A stretch of DNA of 64,000 nt from UBA2040 sp041751955 (lineage in GTDB: Bacteria > Bacteroidota > Bacteroidia > Flavobacteriales_D > Crocinitomicaceae). The translations under genes were made by a program, and so were the position numbers. Below are positions 1 through 10,002 of the stretch, piece by piece; the stretch's first letter is position 1; the number at the start of each line of letters is the position of its first letter. The DNA lies in NCBI GenBank assembly GCA_041751955.1, contig JBGSIB010000057.1:12281-76280 (forward strand), in the 5' to 3' direction. A model generated the notes under the pieces. It was not told the DNA's origin, did no database searches, and worked only from the letters and a program-made list of their open reading frames with translations.

Positions 1-381
1 CAATGGGGACAGATGTCAGCCCAAAGAATGGTAGAGCATTTGACCGATACTTTGCGCATCGCTACGGGTAAAAACCCACAACCTTTGCTTATTCCTATAG
101 ATAAAATCGAGCGCATGCAAGGATTTCTGGAAACGGACAAACCTATGGCAAGAGGAATAGAAGTACCGCACGCCAAAGCAGGAACACCAGAAAGAAACGA
201 CGAATTGGATGTAGCGATAGATGAATTCGTAGAAGAATGGTTGGTGTTTGAAGATCTTTATGAAGTAAATCCAAGCTTGAGAACAACCCATTCTTTTTAC
301 GGCGATTTGAACTTCGACCAATGGAGAAAACTCAACGATAAACATTTGAATCATCATTTTGAGCAGTTTGGGTTGATATAG
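1..381 (+). CDS. DinB-like / DUF1569-type protein, C-terminal part
   Basis: The reading frame is open at the window edge (Q-W-G-Q precedes the first internal Met at base 13), so the start lies outside and only about 126 codons are visible. The pattern MSAQRMVEHL near the visible N terminus and a C terminus of W-x-x-L-N-D-K-H-L-N-H-H-F-E-Q-F-G-L resembles the DUF1569/DinB four-helix superfamily, where spaced histidines bind a metal. The substrate is unknown for this family. It ends 31 bases before a perfect palindromic terminator shared with the convergent T9SS gene. The family call is from motif memory only. The ATG at base 13 could in principle be a start, but the frame clearly continues upstream. 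Confidence 0.55.
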   Translation, partial: QWGQMSAQRMVEHLTDTLRIATGKNPQPLLIPIDKIERMQGFLETDKPMARGIEVPHAKAGTPERNDELDVAIDEFVEEWLVFEDLYEVNPSLRTTHSFYGDLNFDQWRKLNDKHLNHHFEQFGLI

Positions 382-411
382 ATTGAAATCATTTTAAAAA
401 AAATGGCGCAT

Positions 412-446
412 AAAAAAGCCCCAATCGAATTCGATTGGGGCTTTTT
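412..446. terminator. Bidirectional rho-independent terminator
   Basis: A perfect 24-bp palindrome at 418-441 (arm GCCCCAATCGAA) is flanked by an A tract on the left and a T tract on the right, so it can terminate transcription from both directions. It lies between convergent gene ends at 381 (+) and 463 (-). Confidence 0.9.
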
Positions 447-462
447 ATTTATCGTTTATTTT

Positions 463-3400
463 CTAGTTTTTCACGACTCTTTCCAAAGTTGTTCCTTGTT
501 CAGAATTTAATCGAACAAAGTACACACCTCTTTCCAAGTTGCGGAAATCAATCAACTCACCATTTGAAATTGGAGTTGAAGCAACCACTATTTTTCCTGT
601 TGCATCCATCACAAGGAAAGATACATCATTCAAATTCGTGTAGGCAACTTTTACAAAATCATTTGTCGGATTTGGTGCTAAAACAACTTCTATGGCCGCA
701 TTTAAACTTTCCAATCCAACATTGGCAACCGTTGCGCAAGCTGAGGTTTCAGTACAGTTATTTTTCGTAACGATAACTGCATAAGTTCCATTGGCTGTTG
801 CCGTGTAGGTAACAAATGTAGCTCCTGCAATCGGTGCATTGCCATTTCCGCAATCAATCCATTGGTAAGTTGTACCTACCGCTGTTTCGTTACATGTCAA
901 AGTAGGACTCAAATTGGTAATTGTTGCATTCACCGTGTTGATTGTTAAATTCAAGGTCACGATAGAATCACAACCATTAGCCGCAACTAAAGTATTGGTG
1001 TAAACACCACTCGTTGTGTACGTTTGACCATTTGATGCCCATGTGTAAGTAGCACATTCAGTTAAACTCAAAGAACTAGATGACGTTGGTAAAATTGTCA
1101 AAACCAATGTAGCTGTTGAATCACAACCATTTGCTCCTATCAAGACATCATAATATGTTCCGCTCGCAGTATACGTTACGCCATTCGTCCATGTGTAAGA
1201 CGAACATGCCGTTGCACTTTCACTTCCTGTTGTTGGTTGAAGAATTGTTAAATTCAAAGTAACGACTGAATCACAACCATTCGCTGCAGTTAAAGTATGT
1301 GTATATGCACCTGTTGCGGTATACGACTGTCCATTCAAAGGCCAAGTATAGATCGTACAAGCAGTTTCACTCACTGAAGCTGTAGTTGGAAGATTGATGG
1401 TAAGAACCAAAGTTATTACTGAATCACAACCATTTGAACCAATTACTGTGTCATTGTAAGAACCGCTGTTCGTATAAGTCATTCCATTGGAAGACCATGT
1501 ATAAGAAGAACAAGCTGTTACGTTAACTGACGATGCAGTAGGTTGGTTTATTGTCAAATTCAAAATAGAAATAGAGTCACAACCATTAGCTGCAACCAAA
1601 GTATCCGAGTATGAACCAGAAGTCGTGTATGTTAAACCTGTTGAAGCCCATGCATATGAACTACAAGCTGTAACTGCTGTTGATGAAGTCACTGGCAAAT
1701 TGATAGTCAAATTCAGGGTGATAACAGAATCACAACCCGCAGCATTCAATATCGTATTTGTGTAAGTTCCCGATGCTGTGTAAGTTTGACCATTTTGAGC
1801 CCACGTATAAGAAGAACAAGCTGTTGCTGATTGTGATGAACTTGTTGCGTTCAAAATCGTTAAGTTCAAAGTTGAAGGAGGACAACCACCCGTTGTTGAA
1901 TAACTTCCTGACGCTGTATATGTTTGACCATTAACTGCCCAAGTATAAGAAGTACAAGCCGTAATTACATCTGCAACAGGAGTGAAACATGCTACGTTAA
2001 CGGTATAATCTTCCGTTTCTCCGTAACTGAAAGTTCCACATGCCGGAGAAGTTGCGTTTCCTGACTCATTTAAGACAACACGCATGGTTGTTGTTCCTGG
2101 CAAAGCCGAAAAAGGAACTAAAATATTACCAATTTGCGTTGGTGCAGTTCCTGTTGTTGAAAATGGTGATGTGAACACACGTTCCGTAACGTTGTCATAG
2201 GCTCCATCTTGATTCCAATCGATAAATACGTTGAACCACGCTGAATAGAAAGTCGTACCCGATGTAATTTGACTCAAAGAAATTGGGTAAGTTGAACCAA
2301 TAACTACGTTAGCTGGTGTTCCTGTTGTGTTATCCGTATACAAACCAGTCGCTGTAGGATTGCTCAATATCGGCGTTGCTACACCTTGATCAATTCCTGC
2401 AAAATTTACGTTTCCTATGTCCGTATCGGCAGTGACAGTCGCACCAGATGCACATTGACTAACGACAACATAACTCACTTTTATAGTATCATCTGAACCA
2501 GCAATATTGCTCGCTGTCAATTGAATCGTGTATGTGCCCGCATTATTGAATTGTATACTAGGATTTTGAGACGTTGATGTACCAGCCGTATAAACAACTC
2601 CTGCTGAAGGTGTAACTGTCCAAGCCCACGCCGAAGGAATATTGGTTGATAAATCCGTAAAGGCAACTGTTCCTCCTGCCGTTAGAATCAATGGTGTTCC
2701 TGAAAAATCAGCTACTGGAGGAGTCGGTACAATCGCCGTTACTGATGCAGAATCCGTAACAGAACATATACCATCCGAATATGTCGCATAATATCAAACC
2801 ACTCCACCTGCAGTTGGCGTAACTGTAATTGAAGATCCAGATATGTTTCCTGGATTCCAAACTATAGATGTCGTTGGCGTTACAGATGTAAAGGGAACAT
2901 TTAATACTTGTGGTGTAGACAAATTGGTTGCATCTGTCAAAATCCAGTCGCTTGCCAAGTTATTATCTGTCAAAGCTGTGCGAATAAAACCAGCACGACC
3001 CGAACCGGAAGGTGTTGTTCCAGACCAATCAGTTGAAGTTACACCTGATGTAGCTGGGAAAACGTAACCATTAGCAGAAAATGCATCTTCCACTTTGTTG
3101 AAATTGTTTCTCAAAACTAAACCCATTGTGCTAGACGAACTCCAAGGTGCAGAAGCACCCAAAGAATAAAAATTACTCGCTGGCACAGAAGCTTCACCAA
3201 CTACAAAACCAAAAAATGCAGTTGAATTTGGTGCAATGATAATGTTTGAAGGCAAAGTATAAGTTGTATTTCCTACACCTAATAATTGCAATTTCCAGCC
3301 ACCAACGTCTACAGGCGATGTTCCTGTATTGGTCAATTCTACATAATCATTGTCCAATGTACCAATATAGCCAGGATAAGTTCCAACTCCTGTTCCTGTT

Positions 3401-5513
3401 TTGAACAAGATAACCTCTGAGATAATAACAGATGTTGATGCAGGATCACTCACCGTTGCCGTTAAAGTTGCAGGTGAGTTGATATTTACTACTTGATTTG
3501 CTCCAGCATCAATAACTAATGCGCCATCGATATAAGGAGTTCCAGCAATAGAAGAACTAGAGTTGTTATTTGCATCCAGCGCTTGAACACTGAAAGTAAC
3601 ATTCTCATTAACCGCTGCGCTAGGAAGTACCGCAGTCCATGTTCCTGAAGCAGCAGTTCCTGTTGTCAAAGTCATAGCAATTGGAGTTTGAGCTATTCCT
3701 TCAAAACTGTAAGATAACAAAACTGAAGTCACACCAACGTTATCCGTTGCATTAGCAGAGATGGTGCGTGCCGTTGGAACGCAAAGATTTCCCGTAGGAG
3801 AAACAACTACGTTACTTGCTACCGGTGCTGTAAAATCACCCAATAAACCATCAATCTCATATGCACCGATGTCTGGGGCAGATCCTGTTCCTGCAGGACG
3901 AGCAATTCCCGTAAAGTCAATATTTGGTAAACCCAAAGAAGCCACTGCAACCCCACCACTTTCTATGGCCGTAACGGTTGCTGGTGCAATATTAAGTAGC
4001 GTTGTACTAACAAAAGGTGCAACACCTGCGCTTGCCGGTTGTGATGCCGTTTCATTAGCTGCATTACCAACTTGCGCAGCTGCTTTCCATGCATTGATGT
4101 CAGCATAATTATTCGTACCTGACGCTATACCTACTTTACCTATCTTATGATCCGCATCATTTATACTACCGTAAAAATTATTGTTCAACGTGGCATTGGC
4201 AAAGTTGTACGATGCTGGAAACCAAATACAAAAGAAATCACGGAAACCAGTTGTTGAAGAAGTCATTTGATTGTTAAAAATGTTATTGGTCGCTGACAAA
4301 GTCACTGCCGTACTTGTAACCACAAAAGCTGCACTCGACGTATTGGATGTTAAAGCTGTGATGTAAGCACCATACATATTCACAGAATTATAGTGAATCG
4401 CATAACCTGTTCCCGCAGTTAAACGTATACCAAAAGCATTAAACGTTGTTGATGTATTGGAATAATTCGTTGTTATTACACCATGAATTACATTGTTGGC
4501 AATAACATGATTGGAACCACCTAGACAGTTAATTCCATACGCTCCCCAACCACCGTAGAAATAGATTCCACTTTATCAATTTCGTTTCTACGAACTTGAC
4601 ATGCAGAAGAAGCAGTCCCTGCAACCTCAATTGCTGCTGGACTAATAGAAGTATTTGCAGCAATATTTTGAATCTTATTTAAAGAGATAACCGTTCCCAC
4701 ATTTTGGTTGATATAAATACCACGCAAACCACAAGAAACAGCTGTCGTTGCGGAACCAACAAGGTTATTGGTAATAATATTGTTATCCGCTGTGTTTGGA
4801 GCGGTAGTTCCACTTATTGCAATTCCAATATAACAATTGGTAACTTCATTGTTGTCAATCGTAATGTTGTCATAATCTCCACCTGCTGTTGTATAGGTTG
4901 AGGTAGCTGTCGCACCAGAAGCTAAAATACCATAGGAAGTTGTCATCGTCGATCCAGAGTAACCTGTGTTTCCAGCTGTCGAACCAACGATTATACAATT
5001 TTTAATCATCACATCCGTAACTCCTAGTCCTAATGTAGTTCTCGCGATGAATCGGATAACAGACTGATAAGTCAAGGTATTTGCAGCCAAATTCTGTATC
5101 GTCATATCTCTAGTTGTGCCCCCATTAGAAATACTTCCATCGATGATAACATTGTCCGCACCGTCTAATAAAAACACGGATGAATTAGTAGCCGTAGGTG
5201 TTGAAGCAACAGTGACTACCGCAGTCGGTTTGATCAAAATGTCTGAATAAACTGACGAACCTTGACCAGAAGCCAAAAGGGCTACAGGAACTGCAGGTTC
5301 TGTAGTACTGGCGTTCACGAAAATTTGAATTGAGCCTTGATGCGTACCAGCATTAATAGCTGCAAAAGCATCATTTACGTTTAAATAACTGGCCGAAATT
5401 GTTCCAGCAGTTGCGTTCACAGAAACTTGAGAGTGAACATTTTGCACGAGTATAAATGCAAAAAGTAAAAAAAAGAACTTTAGTCGTCCTCCTTTTAGAG
5501 TAGATTGATTCAT
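463..5513 (-). pseudogene. Giant T9SS surface protein, disrupted by one stop and one frameshift
   Basis: Three consecutive minus-strand reading frames (5513-4521, 4383-2794, 2691-463) are parts of one gene of about 1680 codons. It starts at 5513 with a signal peptide ending in V-H-S-Q. The N-terminal part has parallel beta-helix-type N/I-rich repeats. The middle carries a lamin-tail-like domain (VIISEVILFKTG, then YVELTNTGTSPVDVGGWKL). The C-terminal third holds a PKD-like domain, a GEVED domain (FIDWNQDGAYDN to GETEDYTVNV), seven repeats of about 45 residues, and a T9SS type A sorting domain (VVLAPNPTNDFVKVAY to LERVVKN). At 2794-2796 an in-frame TGA interrupts otherwise continuous sequence (GVV-stop-YYATYSDG). 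Near 4544-4547 the frame changes by one base inside a four-G run; adding one G restores V-V-G-G-A-Y-G-I-N-C. The first part alone has no sorting signal. Either this is a decaying gene or the consensus sequence has errors here. Neighbouring housekeeping genes are all intact. Confidence 0.8.
945..1965 (-). repeat. Seven tandem ~45-residue repeats coded in the T9SS gene
   Basis: Within the third part of the giant T9SS gene, seven copies of a module of about 45 residues run in tandem. Each begins near T-A-C-S-S-Y-T-W, continues N-G-x-T-Y-T-x-S-G-x-Y, and, except in the first copy, ends A-N-G-C-D-S-x-x-T-L-N-L-T-I. The first copy (near 1960) is a diverged version with G-G-C-P-P-S. Two conserved cysteines per module suggest an intramodule disulfide in an Ig-like or beta-sandwich stalk. 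Similar modules are common in Bacteroidota gliding/adhesion proteins. Confidence 0.85.
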
Positions 5514-5597
5514 AGATAAAAATTTTAATTTATTTTCGGCAAAAGTGAGTCAAAAAAATGAATATAAAAATTACTTGAAAAAACTTATTTTTATATA

Positions 5598-5635
5598 ATT
5601 AACATTTGATAATTATAATATTATCAAATGTTAAT
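5598..5635. promoter_or_regulatory. 16-bp-arm inverted repeat between divergent T9SS genes
   Basis: Perfect inverted repeat with 16-bp arms (ATTAACATTTGATAAT) around a 6-base loop. It lies between the divergent starts at 5513 (-) and 5683 (+). The arm core TTAACATTT / AAATGTTAA recurs as an inverted repeat upstream of two other large T9SS genes (47317-47343 and, with one mismatch, 59731-59759). It could be an operator or an RNA hairpin; there is no direct evidence for either. Confidence 0.5.
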
Positions 5636-5670
5636 TATGTGTTGCTTTTGGTTAATAATAGACTTTTCCA

Positions 5671-5678
5671 TACCTTTG
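5671..5678 (+). promoter_or_regulatory. Bacteroidota -7 promoter box (TACCTTTG)
   Basis: Matches the TAnnTTTG consensus of the Bacteroidota primary sigma factor, with a TTTTG about 20 bases upstream that fits the -33 element. Its last base is only 4 bases before the ATG at 5683, so the transcript would have almost no leader. Confidence 0.6.
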
Positions 5679-5682
5679 ATAT

Positions 5683-7920
5683 ATGATAAAATCATTGCTT
5701 TTTTTAACCACAATTTGTGCCTTTCAACTGACCGCTCAATTCAATTTTGAGTTCAATGATGGTATCACTATTTCAAAAAATGGAAGTGATTTACAAAACC
5801 CTTGGGCAGGTGGATTAAACTTCGTTCAATTTTCAGAAATCGATTATGATTTTGACGGTGATATGGACTTGGTTGTCTTTGACAGAACGAGCGATAATAT
5901 CAGACTTTTTGAACATCTTCAAGTAGGTCCAACAGGCAATTATCGCTACAAATACAGAGGTCACGAACTTTTCCCAAATGATGTTCGCTACAGAGTATTT
6001 CTGGCGGATTATGACTTGGACGGCAAAAACGACATGTTTACTTATGGTATTGGTGGCGTAAAAGTTTATCGCAATGTTGGTGATGCAACTACTGGTCTGC
6101 AATGGCAATTGGCTTCCAACCTTCTGTATTCTCAATTTCCTTTTAGCTACTCCAATTTGTATGTTAGTTCGGCTGATATCCCAGCCATTCACGATATCGA
6201 CAACGATGGTGATTTGGACATTCTTACCTTCAGCCTCGGCGGCTCACATTTGGAATACCATAAAAATTTAAGTCAAGAAACCTATGGAAACTCCGACTCA
6301 TTGATTTTCGAGCTACGAAACGATTGTTGGGGAAAGTTTGGTGAAGATCCAAATAACAGTCAAATCGTACTCAACGACCCACTAGCTCCTTGTTCAGGCA
6401 GTGCTATTGTGAATCCTGAATCCATTAAGGAAATAGATCCAAAAGCGCATTCTGGCTCTACTATTTTAGCTCTTGACATGAATAATAATGGCGTGAAGGA
6501 CCTCATAATTGGCGACATTTCTTCCGCAAATATGGTGAAATTGATCAACGGAGGATTAACCGTAAATTCTAATTCTGCCATGATTTCAGTGGAATACAAT
6601 TTTCCCATCAATACTACACCGGTCGAAATGCAATTGTTTCCAGCAGGCTATTATTTGGACGTCGATTTTGATGGTGTAAAAGATTTGATTGTCGGGGCAA
6701 ATGCCAAAAGCGCTTCTGAAGATGAAAAAAGTGTGCTTTTCTATAAAAATACGGGACAAAACAATCAGCCGAATTTCATTTTTCAGCAAAATGATTTTTT
6801 ACAAAGCGAAATGATTGATCATGGTTCAGGAAGTATTCCCATGTTTTTCGATCAAAATAACGACGGCAAAGAAGACTTGATTGTTGCGAATAATTTTCGA
6901 TACAAACCTATTTTGGACAAAGAAAGCACCATTGCTTTGTACCGAAATACAAGTTCAGGTTCAATTACAGAATTCACTTATGTTGATGACAACTATCTAA
7001 ATTTAAGCAATTTAAACCTTGGGCTTCGCTCCGTCCCGACTTTCGGTGATTTGGACAATGACGGCGACAAAGATTTAATTGTTGCCCGTGAAAATGGAAC
7101 TTTGATGTATTTTGAAAACACAGGAACAACAGGAAATGCTTCCTTTGCAGCGCCAGTTCAACCTATGCTTGATGGTGTGGGCAACACTATTTATCATGAG
7201 ACTTTCAGCTTTCCTCAACTTTTCGACTTGAATAAAGACAACAAACTCGATTTGATCATAGGAAAGAGAAATGGCACTATCGTGTATTATGAAAATACAG
7301 GAACGCAGCAAAATCCTGTTTTTACGCTGAAAAACACCCAACTTGGGAATGTCAACGTTTCCAATATTTCACCTGATGGTTACACAGCACCTCATTTTTT
7401 TAGAAACCAAGACACAACTTATTTATTTTGTGGAGCATTTGATGGTAAGTTGCACTACTACAATAAAATTGATGGCAAGCTCGCCCAAGATTCAAGTTTC
7501 AATTTATTTTCCAGTAATTTCTTGAATATTGATTCCAAAGGATACAGCTCATTTCACGTAAATGATATTGATAATGATGGTTTATTGGACTTATTTGTCG
7601 GCAATGATTTGGGTGGAATCATGCATTTGGAAGTTGACCCGAACAGCACGTCCGGACTGGGTGAAAAAAAGTTACCCAAATTGATCATTTATCCAAATCC
7701 TTCTCAAGGTTCTTTTAAAATTGGCAATTATGCACAAGAGGTTAAATCCATTGATTTGTTCGATGCTTTGGGCAAAAAAGTGGAACTGGAATGGAGAAAA
7801 ACTGGTTCAGAAATCGAACTCAATACGAATGAAATGGACAAAGGAATTTTCTTTTTAAAAGTTGAACTTTCAAATGGAACGGTTTTGAACGAAAGAATCC
7901 TTATTGCTCCAAAAAACTAG
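5683..7920 (+). CDS. FG-GAP/VCBS repeat T9SS-secreted protein
   Basis: A 745-residue secreted protein. It starts with a Sec signal peptide (MIKSLLFLTTICAFQLTAQ). It carries about nine FG-GAP/VCBS-type calcium-binding loops of the form D-x-D-x-D-G-x-x-D-L (for example DYDFDGDMDLVVFD, DIDNDGDLDIL, DLDNDGDKDLIV, DIDNDGLLDLFVG), which predict an integrin-alpha-like beta-propeller. The last ~75 residues (LIIYPNPSQGSFKIGNYAQ to ERILIAPKN) are a T9SS type A sorting domain, so the mature protein should be exported through the outer membrane and attached to or released from the cell surface. Its ligand is unknown. It is divergent from the broken giant T9SS gene. Its stop codon overlaps the stop of ispE within a CTAG. 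Confidence 0.88.
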   Translation: MIKSLLFLTTICAFQLTAQFNFEFNDGITISKNGSDLQNPWAGGLNFVQFSEIDYDFDGDMDLVVFDRTSDNIRLFEHLQVGPTGNYRYKYRGHELFPNDVRYRVFLADYDLDGKNDMFTYGIGGVKVYRNVGDATTGLQWQLASNLLYSQFPFSYSNLYVSSADIPAIHDIDNDGDLDILTFSLGGSHLEYHKNLSQETYGNSDSLIFELRNDCWGKFGEDPNNSQIVLNDPLAPCSGSAIVNPESIKEIDPKAHSGSTILALDMNNNGVKDLIIGDISSANMVKLINGGLTVNSNSAMISVEYNFPINTTPVEMQLFPAGYYLDVDFDGVKDLIVGANAKSASEDEKSVLFYKNTGQNNQPNFIFQQNDFLQSEMIDHGSGSIPMFFDQNNDGKEDLIVANNFRYKPILDKESTIALYRNTSSGSITEFTYVDDNYLNLSNLNLGLRSVPTFGDLDNDGDKDLIVARENGTLMYFENTGTTGNASFAAPVQPMLDGVGNTIYHETFSFPQLFDLNKDNKLDLIIGKRNGTIVYYENTGTQQNPVFTLKNTQLGNVNVSNISPDGYTAPHFFRNQDTTYLFCGAFDGKLHYYNKIDGKLAQDSSFNLFSSNFLNIDSKGYSSFHVNDIDNDGLLDLFVGNDLGGIMHLEVDPNSTSGLGEKKLPKLIIYPNPSQGSFKIGNYAQEVKSIDLFDALGKKVELEWRKTGSEIELNTNEMDKGIFFLKVELSNGTVLNERILIAPKN

Positions 7921-8720
7921 AGTTGTAAAATATATTGCGATTCCAATTCTGGTCTAATCGCTTTTGGCTTAGTGTCAAATATTCCGAAAACAGAACTCCC
8001 ACTGCCCGACATCGAAGCATAAATTGCACCATTAGCATACATTTCCTTTTTAAGTTCTCCTATGAAAGGATGTTGCTCAAAAACAGATGTTTCGAAATTA
8101 TTCAACAGATTTTTTTTCCATTGAGAAAAATCTAACTTTTTTAACGATTTCCAATCAAAATTCGAATCATTTGGTGTCACTTTCGCATAGGCATCCGCAG
8201 TGCTCACATGAATATTCGGATGAATCAAATACAAATATTTCCCCTTCAAATTCAAATCAAAGGGGTGTAAAACATCTCCTTTTCCCAAAGCCAGTTGAGG
8301 CGTATTTTCAACAAAAAAAGGACAATCACTACCCAATTGACCTGCATATTCGCGCAAGACATCTTTGCTCAAATTGAGTTTAAAATAGGTATTCAAGGCA
8401 GTTAATGTAAATGTTGCATTGGCCGAACCGCCGCCCAAACCTGCACCTGTCGGAATATTTTTCTGCAAAACAATTTTCACAGCCCCAATTCTGTGCTTCT
8501 TTTTCAAAATCGAATAAGCCTTGAAAATCAGATTGTCATCCAATTTCCCATCGATTTTTTTACCCAAAATTTTAAGCTCGAAATTCTCTGACGGCAAAAA
8601 CTCTATTACATCCAACAGAGGAATGGGATATTTCAAAGAAGCTATATTGTGATACCCATCCTCTCTTTTCGAAAGAATAAACAGTCCCAAATTGATTTTT
8701 GCATTGGCAAAGGTGATCAT
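7917..8720 (-). CDS. ispE: 4-diphosphocytidyl-2-C-methyl-D-erythritol kinase
   Basis: A 267-residue GHMP kinase that phosphorylates the 2-hydroxyl of 4-diphosphocytidyl-2-C-methylerythritol in the non-mevalonate (MEP) isoprenoid pathway, in the cytoplasm. The N terminus MITFANAKINLGL is the family's opening strand with the conserved K-I-N-L. The glycine-rich ATP loop PTGAGLGGGSANA is near residues 90-103, and the GHMP C-terminal motif MSGSGSSVFG is near the end. Length is usual for IspE. The last codon overlaps the convergent FG-GAP gene. A TAAATTTA box just upstream is a near match to the promoter consensus. Confidence 0.95.
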   Translation of the reverse strand: MITFANAKINLGLFILSKREDGYHNIASLKYPIPLLDVIEFLPSENFELKILGKKIDGKLDDNLIFKAYSILKKKHRIGAVKIVLQKNIPTGAGLGGGSANATFTLTALNTYFKLNLSKDVLREYAGQLGSDCPFFVENTPQLALGKGDVLHPFDLNLKGKYLYLIHPNIHVSTADAYAKVTPNDSNFDWKSLKKLDFSQWKKNLLNNFETSVFEQHPFIGELKKEMYANGAIYASMSGSGSSVFGIFDTKPKAIRPELESQYILQL

Positions 8721-8751
8721 GGGTGTAAATTTAATGTTTCTATTTTGGATA

Positions 8752-8900
8752 TTAGGACTTTGAGACTATAGGACAATCAGACAATGGGATTTTAAGACTT
8801 TAGGACTTTGTGCTTAGTGCTTAGTACTTATATGACGTGAAAATCAAAATAATATGGTAAATGTCTTAAGGTCCTCATGTCCTATTGTCCTTATGTCCTG
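8752..8900. repeat. Degenerate GGAC/GTCC short repeats in inverted halves
   Basis: The left half (8752-8836) is built from near-repeats such as TTAGGACTTTGAGAC and TTTAGGACTTTG. The right half (8860-8900) is built from GGTCCTCATGTCCTATTG and similar units, which are the same words in the opposite orientation. No coding potential lies between the halves. The remaining bases between ispE and accA hold only the accA promoter. Confidence 0.6.
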
Positions 8901-8946
8901 AATCCAAAAATCACTTTTCTAATCAATTCACATCACACAAGCGAAC

Positions 8947-8954
8947 TATTTTTG
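8947..8954 (+). promoter_or_regulatory. -7 promoter box (TATTTTTG) of accA
   Basis: Perfect TAnnTTTG match 27 bases before the accA ATG, giving a leader of about 25 bases. Confidence 0.6.
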
Positions 8955-8981
8955 TAACTTTCGACCCTCAAATAAAATTCT

Positions 8982-9935
8982 ATGGCAACCTATTTAGATT
9001 TTGAAGAACCTCTTTTGGAATTAGAAGAACAAATCGAACAAACAAGAGAAATTGGCGCCTCGACTGAGGTTGATATGACAGACAAAATCACAGAGCTAGA
9101 GAAAAAATTGGCGGCAAAAACCAAAGAGATTTTTGGTAATCTCACGCCATGGCAACGTGTTCAATTGTCTCGTCACCCAGATAGACCGTACACTTTAGCG
9201 TATATCGATGCGTTAACACACGGTGAATTTCAAGAATTACACGGCGACAGAAGTGTAAAAGACGACAAAGCAATTGTTGGTGGATTCGGCATGTTGGATG
9301 GAAGATCAGTAATGTTCATCGGTCAGCAAAAAGGAGTTAACACCAAAATGCGTCAGTACCGAAATTTTGGAATGCCCAACCCAGAAGGTTATCGAAAAGC
9401 TTTGCGTTTGATGCGCATGGCAGAAAAATTCAACAAACCGATTGTCACGCTAATTGACACACCCGGAGCTTACCCAGGATTGGAAGCGGAAGAACGTGGT
9501 CAAGGAGAAGCCATCGCACGTAACATATACGAAATGATGCGATTGAAAGTACCTGTAATTTGCATCGTTATCGGTGAAGGAGCATCAGGTGGTGCTTTGG
9601 GAATCGGTGTTGGCGACAAAGTTGTGATGATGGAAAATACATGGTATTCCGTTATTTCCCCTGAATCTTGCTCCTCTATTTTGTGGCGTTCTTGGGAATA
9701 CAAAGAAATTGCAGCCGACGCATTGAAGTTGACCTCAACGGACATGAAGAAAAACAAATTAATAGATGATGTCATCAAAGAACCATTAAATGGTGCTCAC
9801 CGCGATCCAGAAATGGCATTTCAATTGGTTAAAAAAGCAATTTTAGGCTACTTGAAAGAATTGGATCCGATTGAACCAACGAAGCGTATCAACAGTAGAA
9901 TAGATAAGTTTAGTAAGATGGGGGTTTGGAAATAA
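8982..9935 (+). CDS. accA: Acetyl-CoA carboxylase carboxyltransferase subunit alpha
   Basis: A 317-residue alpha subunit of the carboxyltransferase that, with AccD, moves CO2 from carboxybiotin to acetyl-CoA to make malonyl-CoA, the first step of fatty acid synthesis. The N-terminal helix (LDFEEPLLELEEQI) and the crotonase-like core (FGMPNPEGYRKALRLMRMAE, FNKPIVTLIDTPGAYPGLEA, GEGASGGALGIGVGD) are typical AccA, including the paired glycines of the oxyanion hole. Length matches the family. It has its own promoter and is followed directly by a strong terminator, so it is probably monocistronic. Confidence 0.96.
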   Translation: MATYLDFEEPLLELEEQIEQTREIGASTEVDMTDKITELEKKLAAKTKEIFGNLTPWQRVQLSRHPDRPYTLAYIDALTHGEFQELHGDRSVKDDKAIVGGFGMLDGRSVMFIGQQKGVNTKMRQYRNFGMPNPEGYRKALRLMRMAEKFNKPIVTLIDTPGAYPGLEAEERGQGEAIARNIYEMMRLKVPVICIVIGEGASGGALGIGVGDKVVMMENTWYSVISPESCSSILWRSWEYKEIAADALKLTSTDMKKNKLIDDVIKEPLNGAHRDPEMAFQLVKKAILGYLKELDPIEPTKRINSRIDKFSKMGVWK

Positions 9936-9957
9936 TTTCTCCTGAAATAAAATTATA

Positions 9958-9993
9958 AAATCCGAAAGCCCGAAGCGTTTTCGGATTTTTTTT
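9958..9993 (+). terminator. Rho-independent terminator after accA
   Basis: Inverted repeat AAATCCGAAA / TTTCGGATTT with an 11-base loop, followed by a run of T residues, starting 22 bases after the accA stop. Confidence 0.88.
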
Positions 9994-10002
9994 GTCAATG
10001 AC

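Noticed and set aside
435..770. Plus-strand open frame opposite the T9SS gene end
   Set aside because: It starts in the terminator, runs antisense to a clear sorting domain and has no family-like features.
945..1965. CRISPR-like array
   Set aside because: Regular spacing comes from protein-coding 45-residue modules with varied sequence; there are no near-identical repeats of 25-40 bases and no cas genes.
2794..2796. UGA recoding (selenocysteine or an alternative code) to explain the in-frame TGA
   Set aside because: TGA ends other intact genes here (for example at 30658 and 31866), no SECIS-like element or selenoprotein family is involved, and the same gene also has a frameshift.
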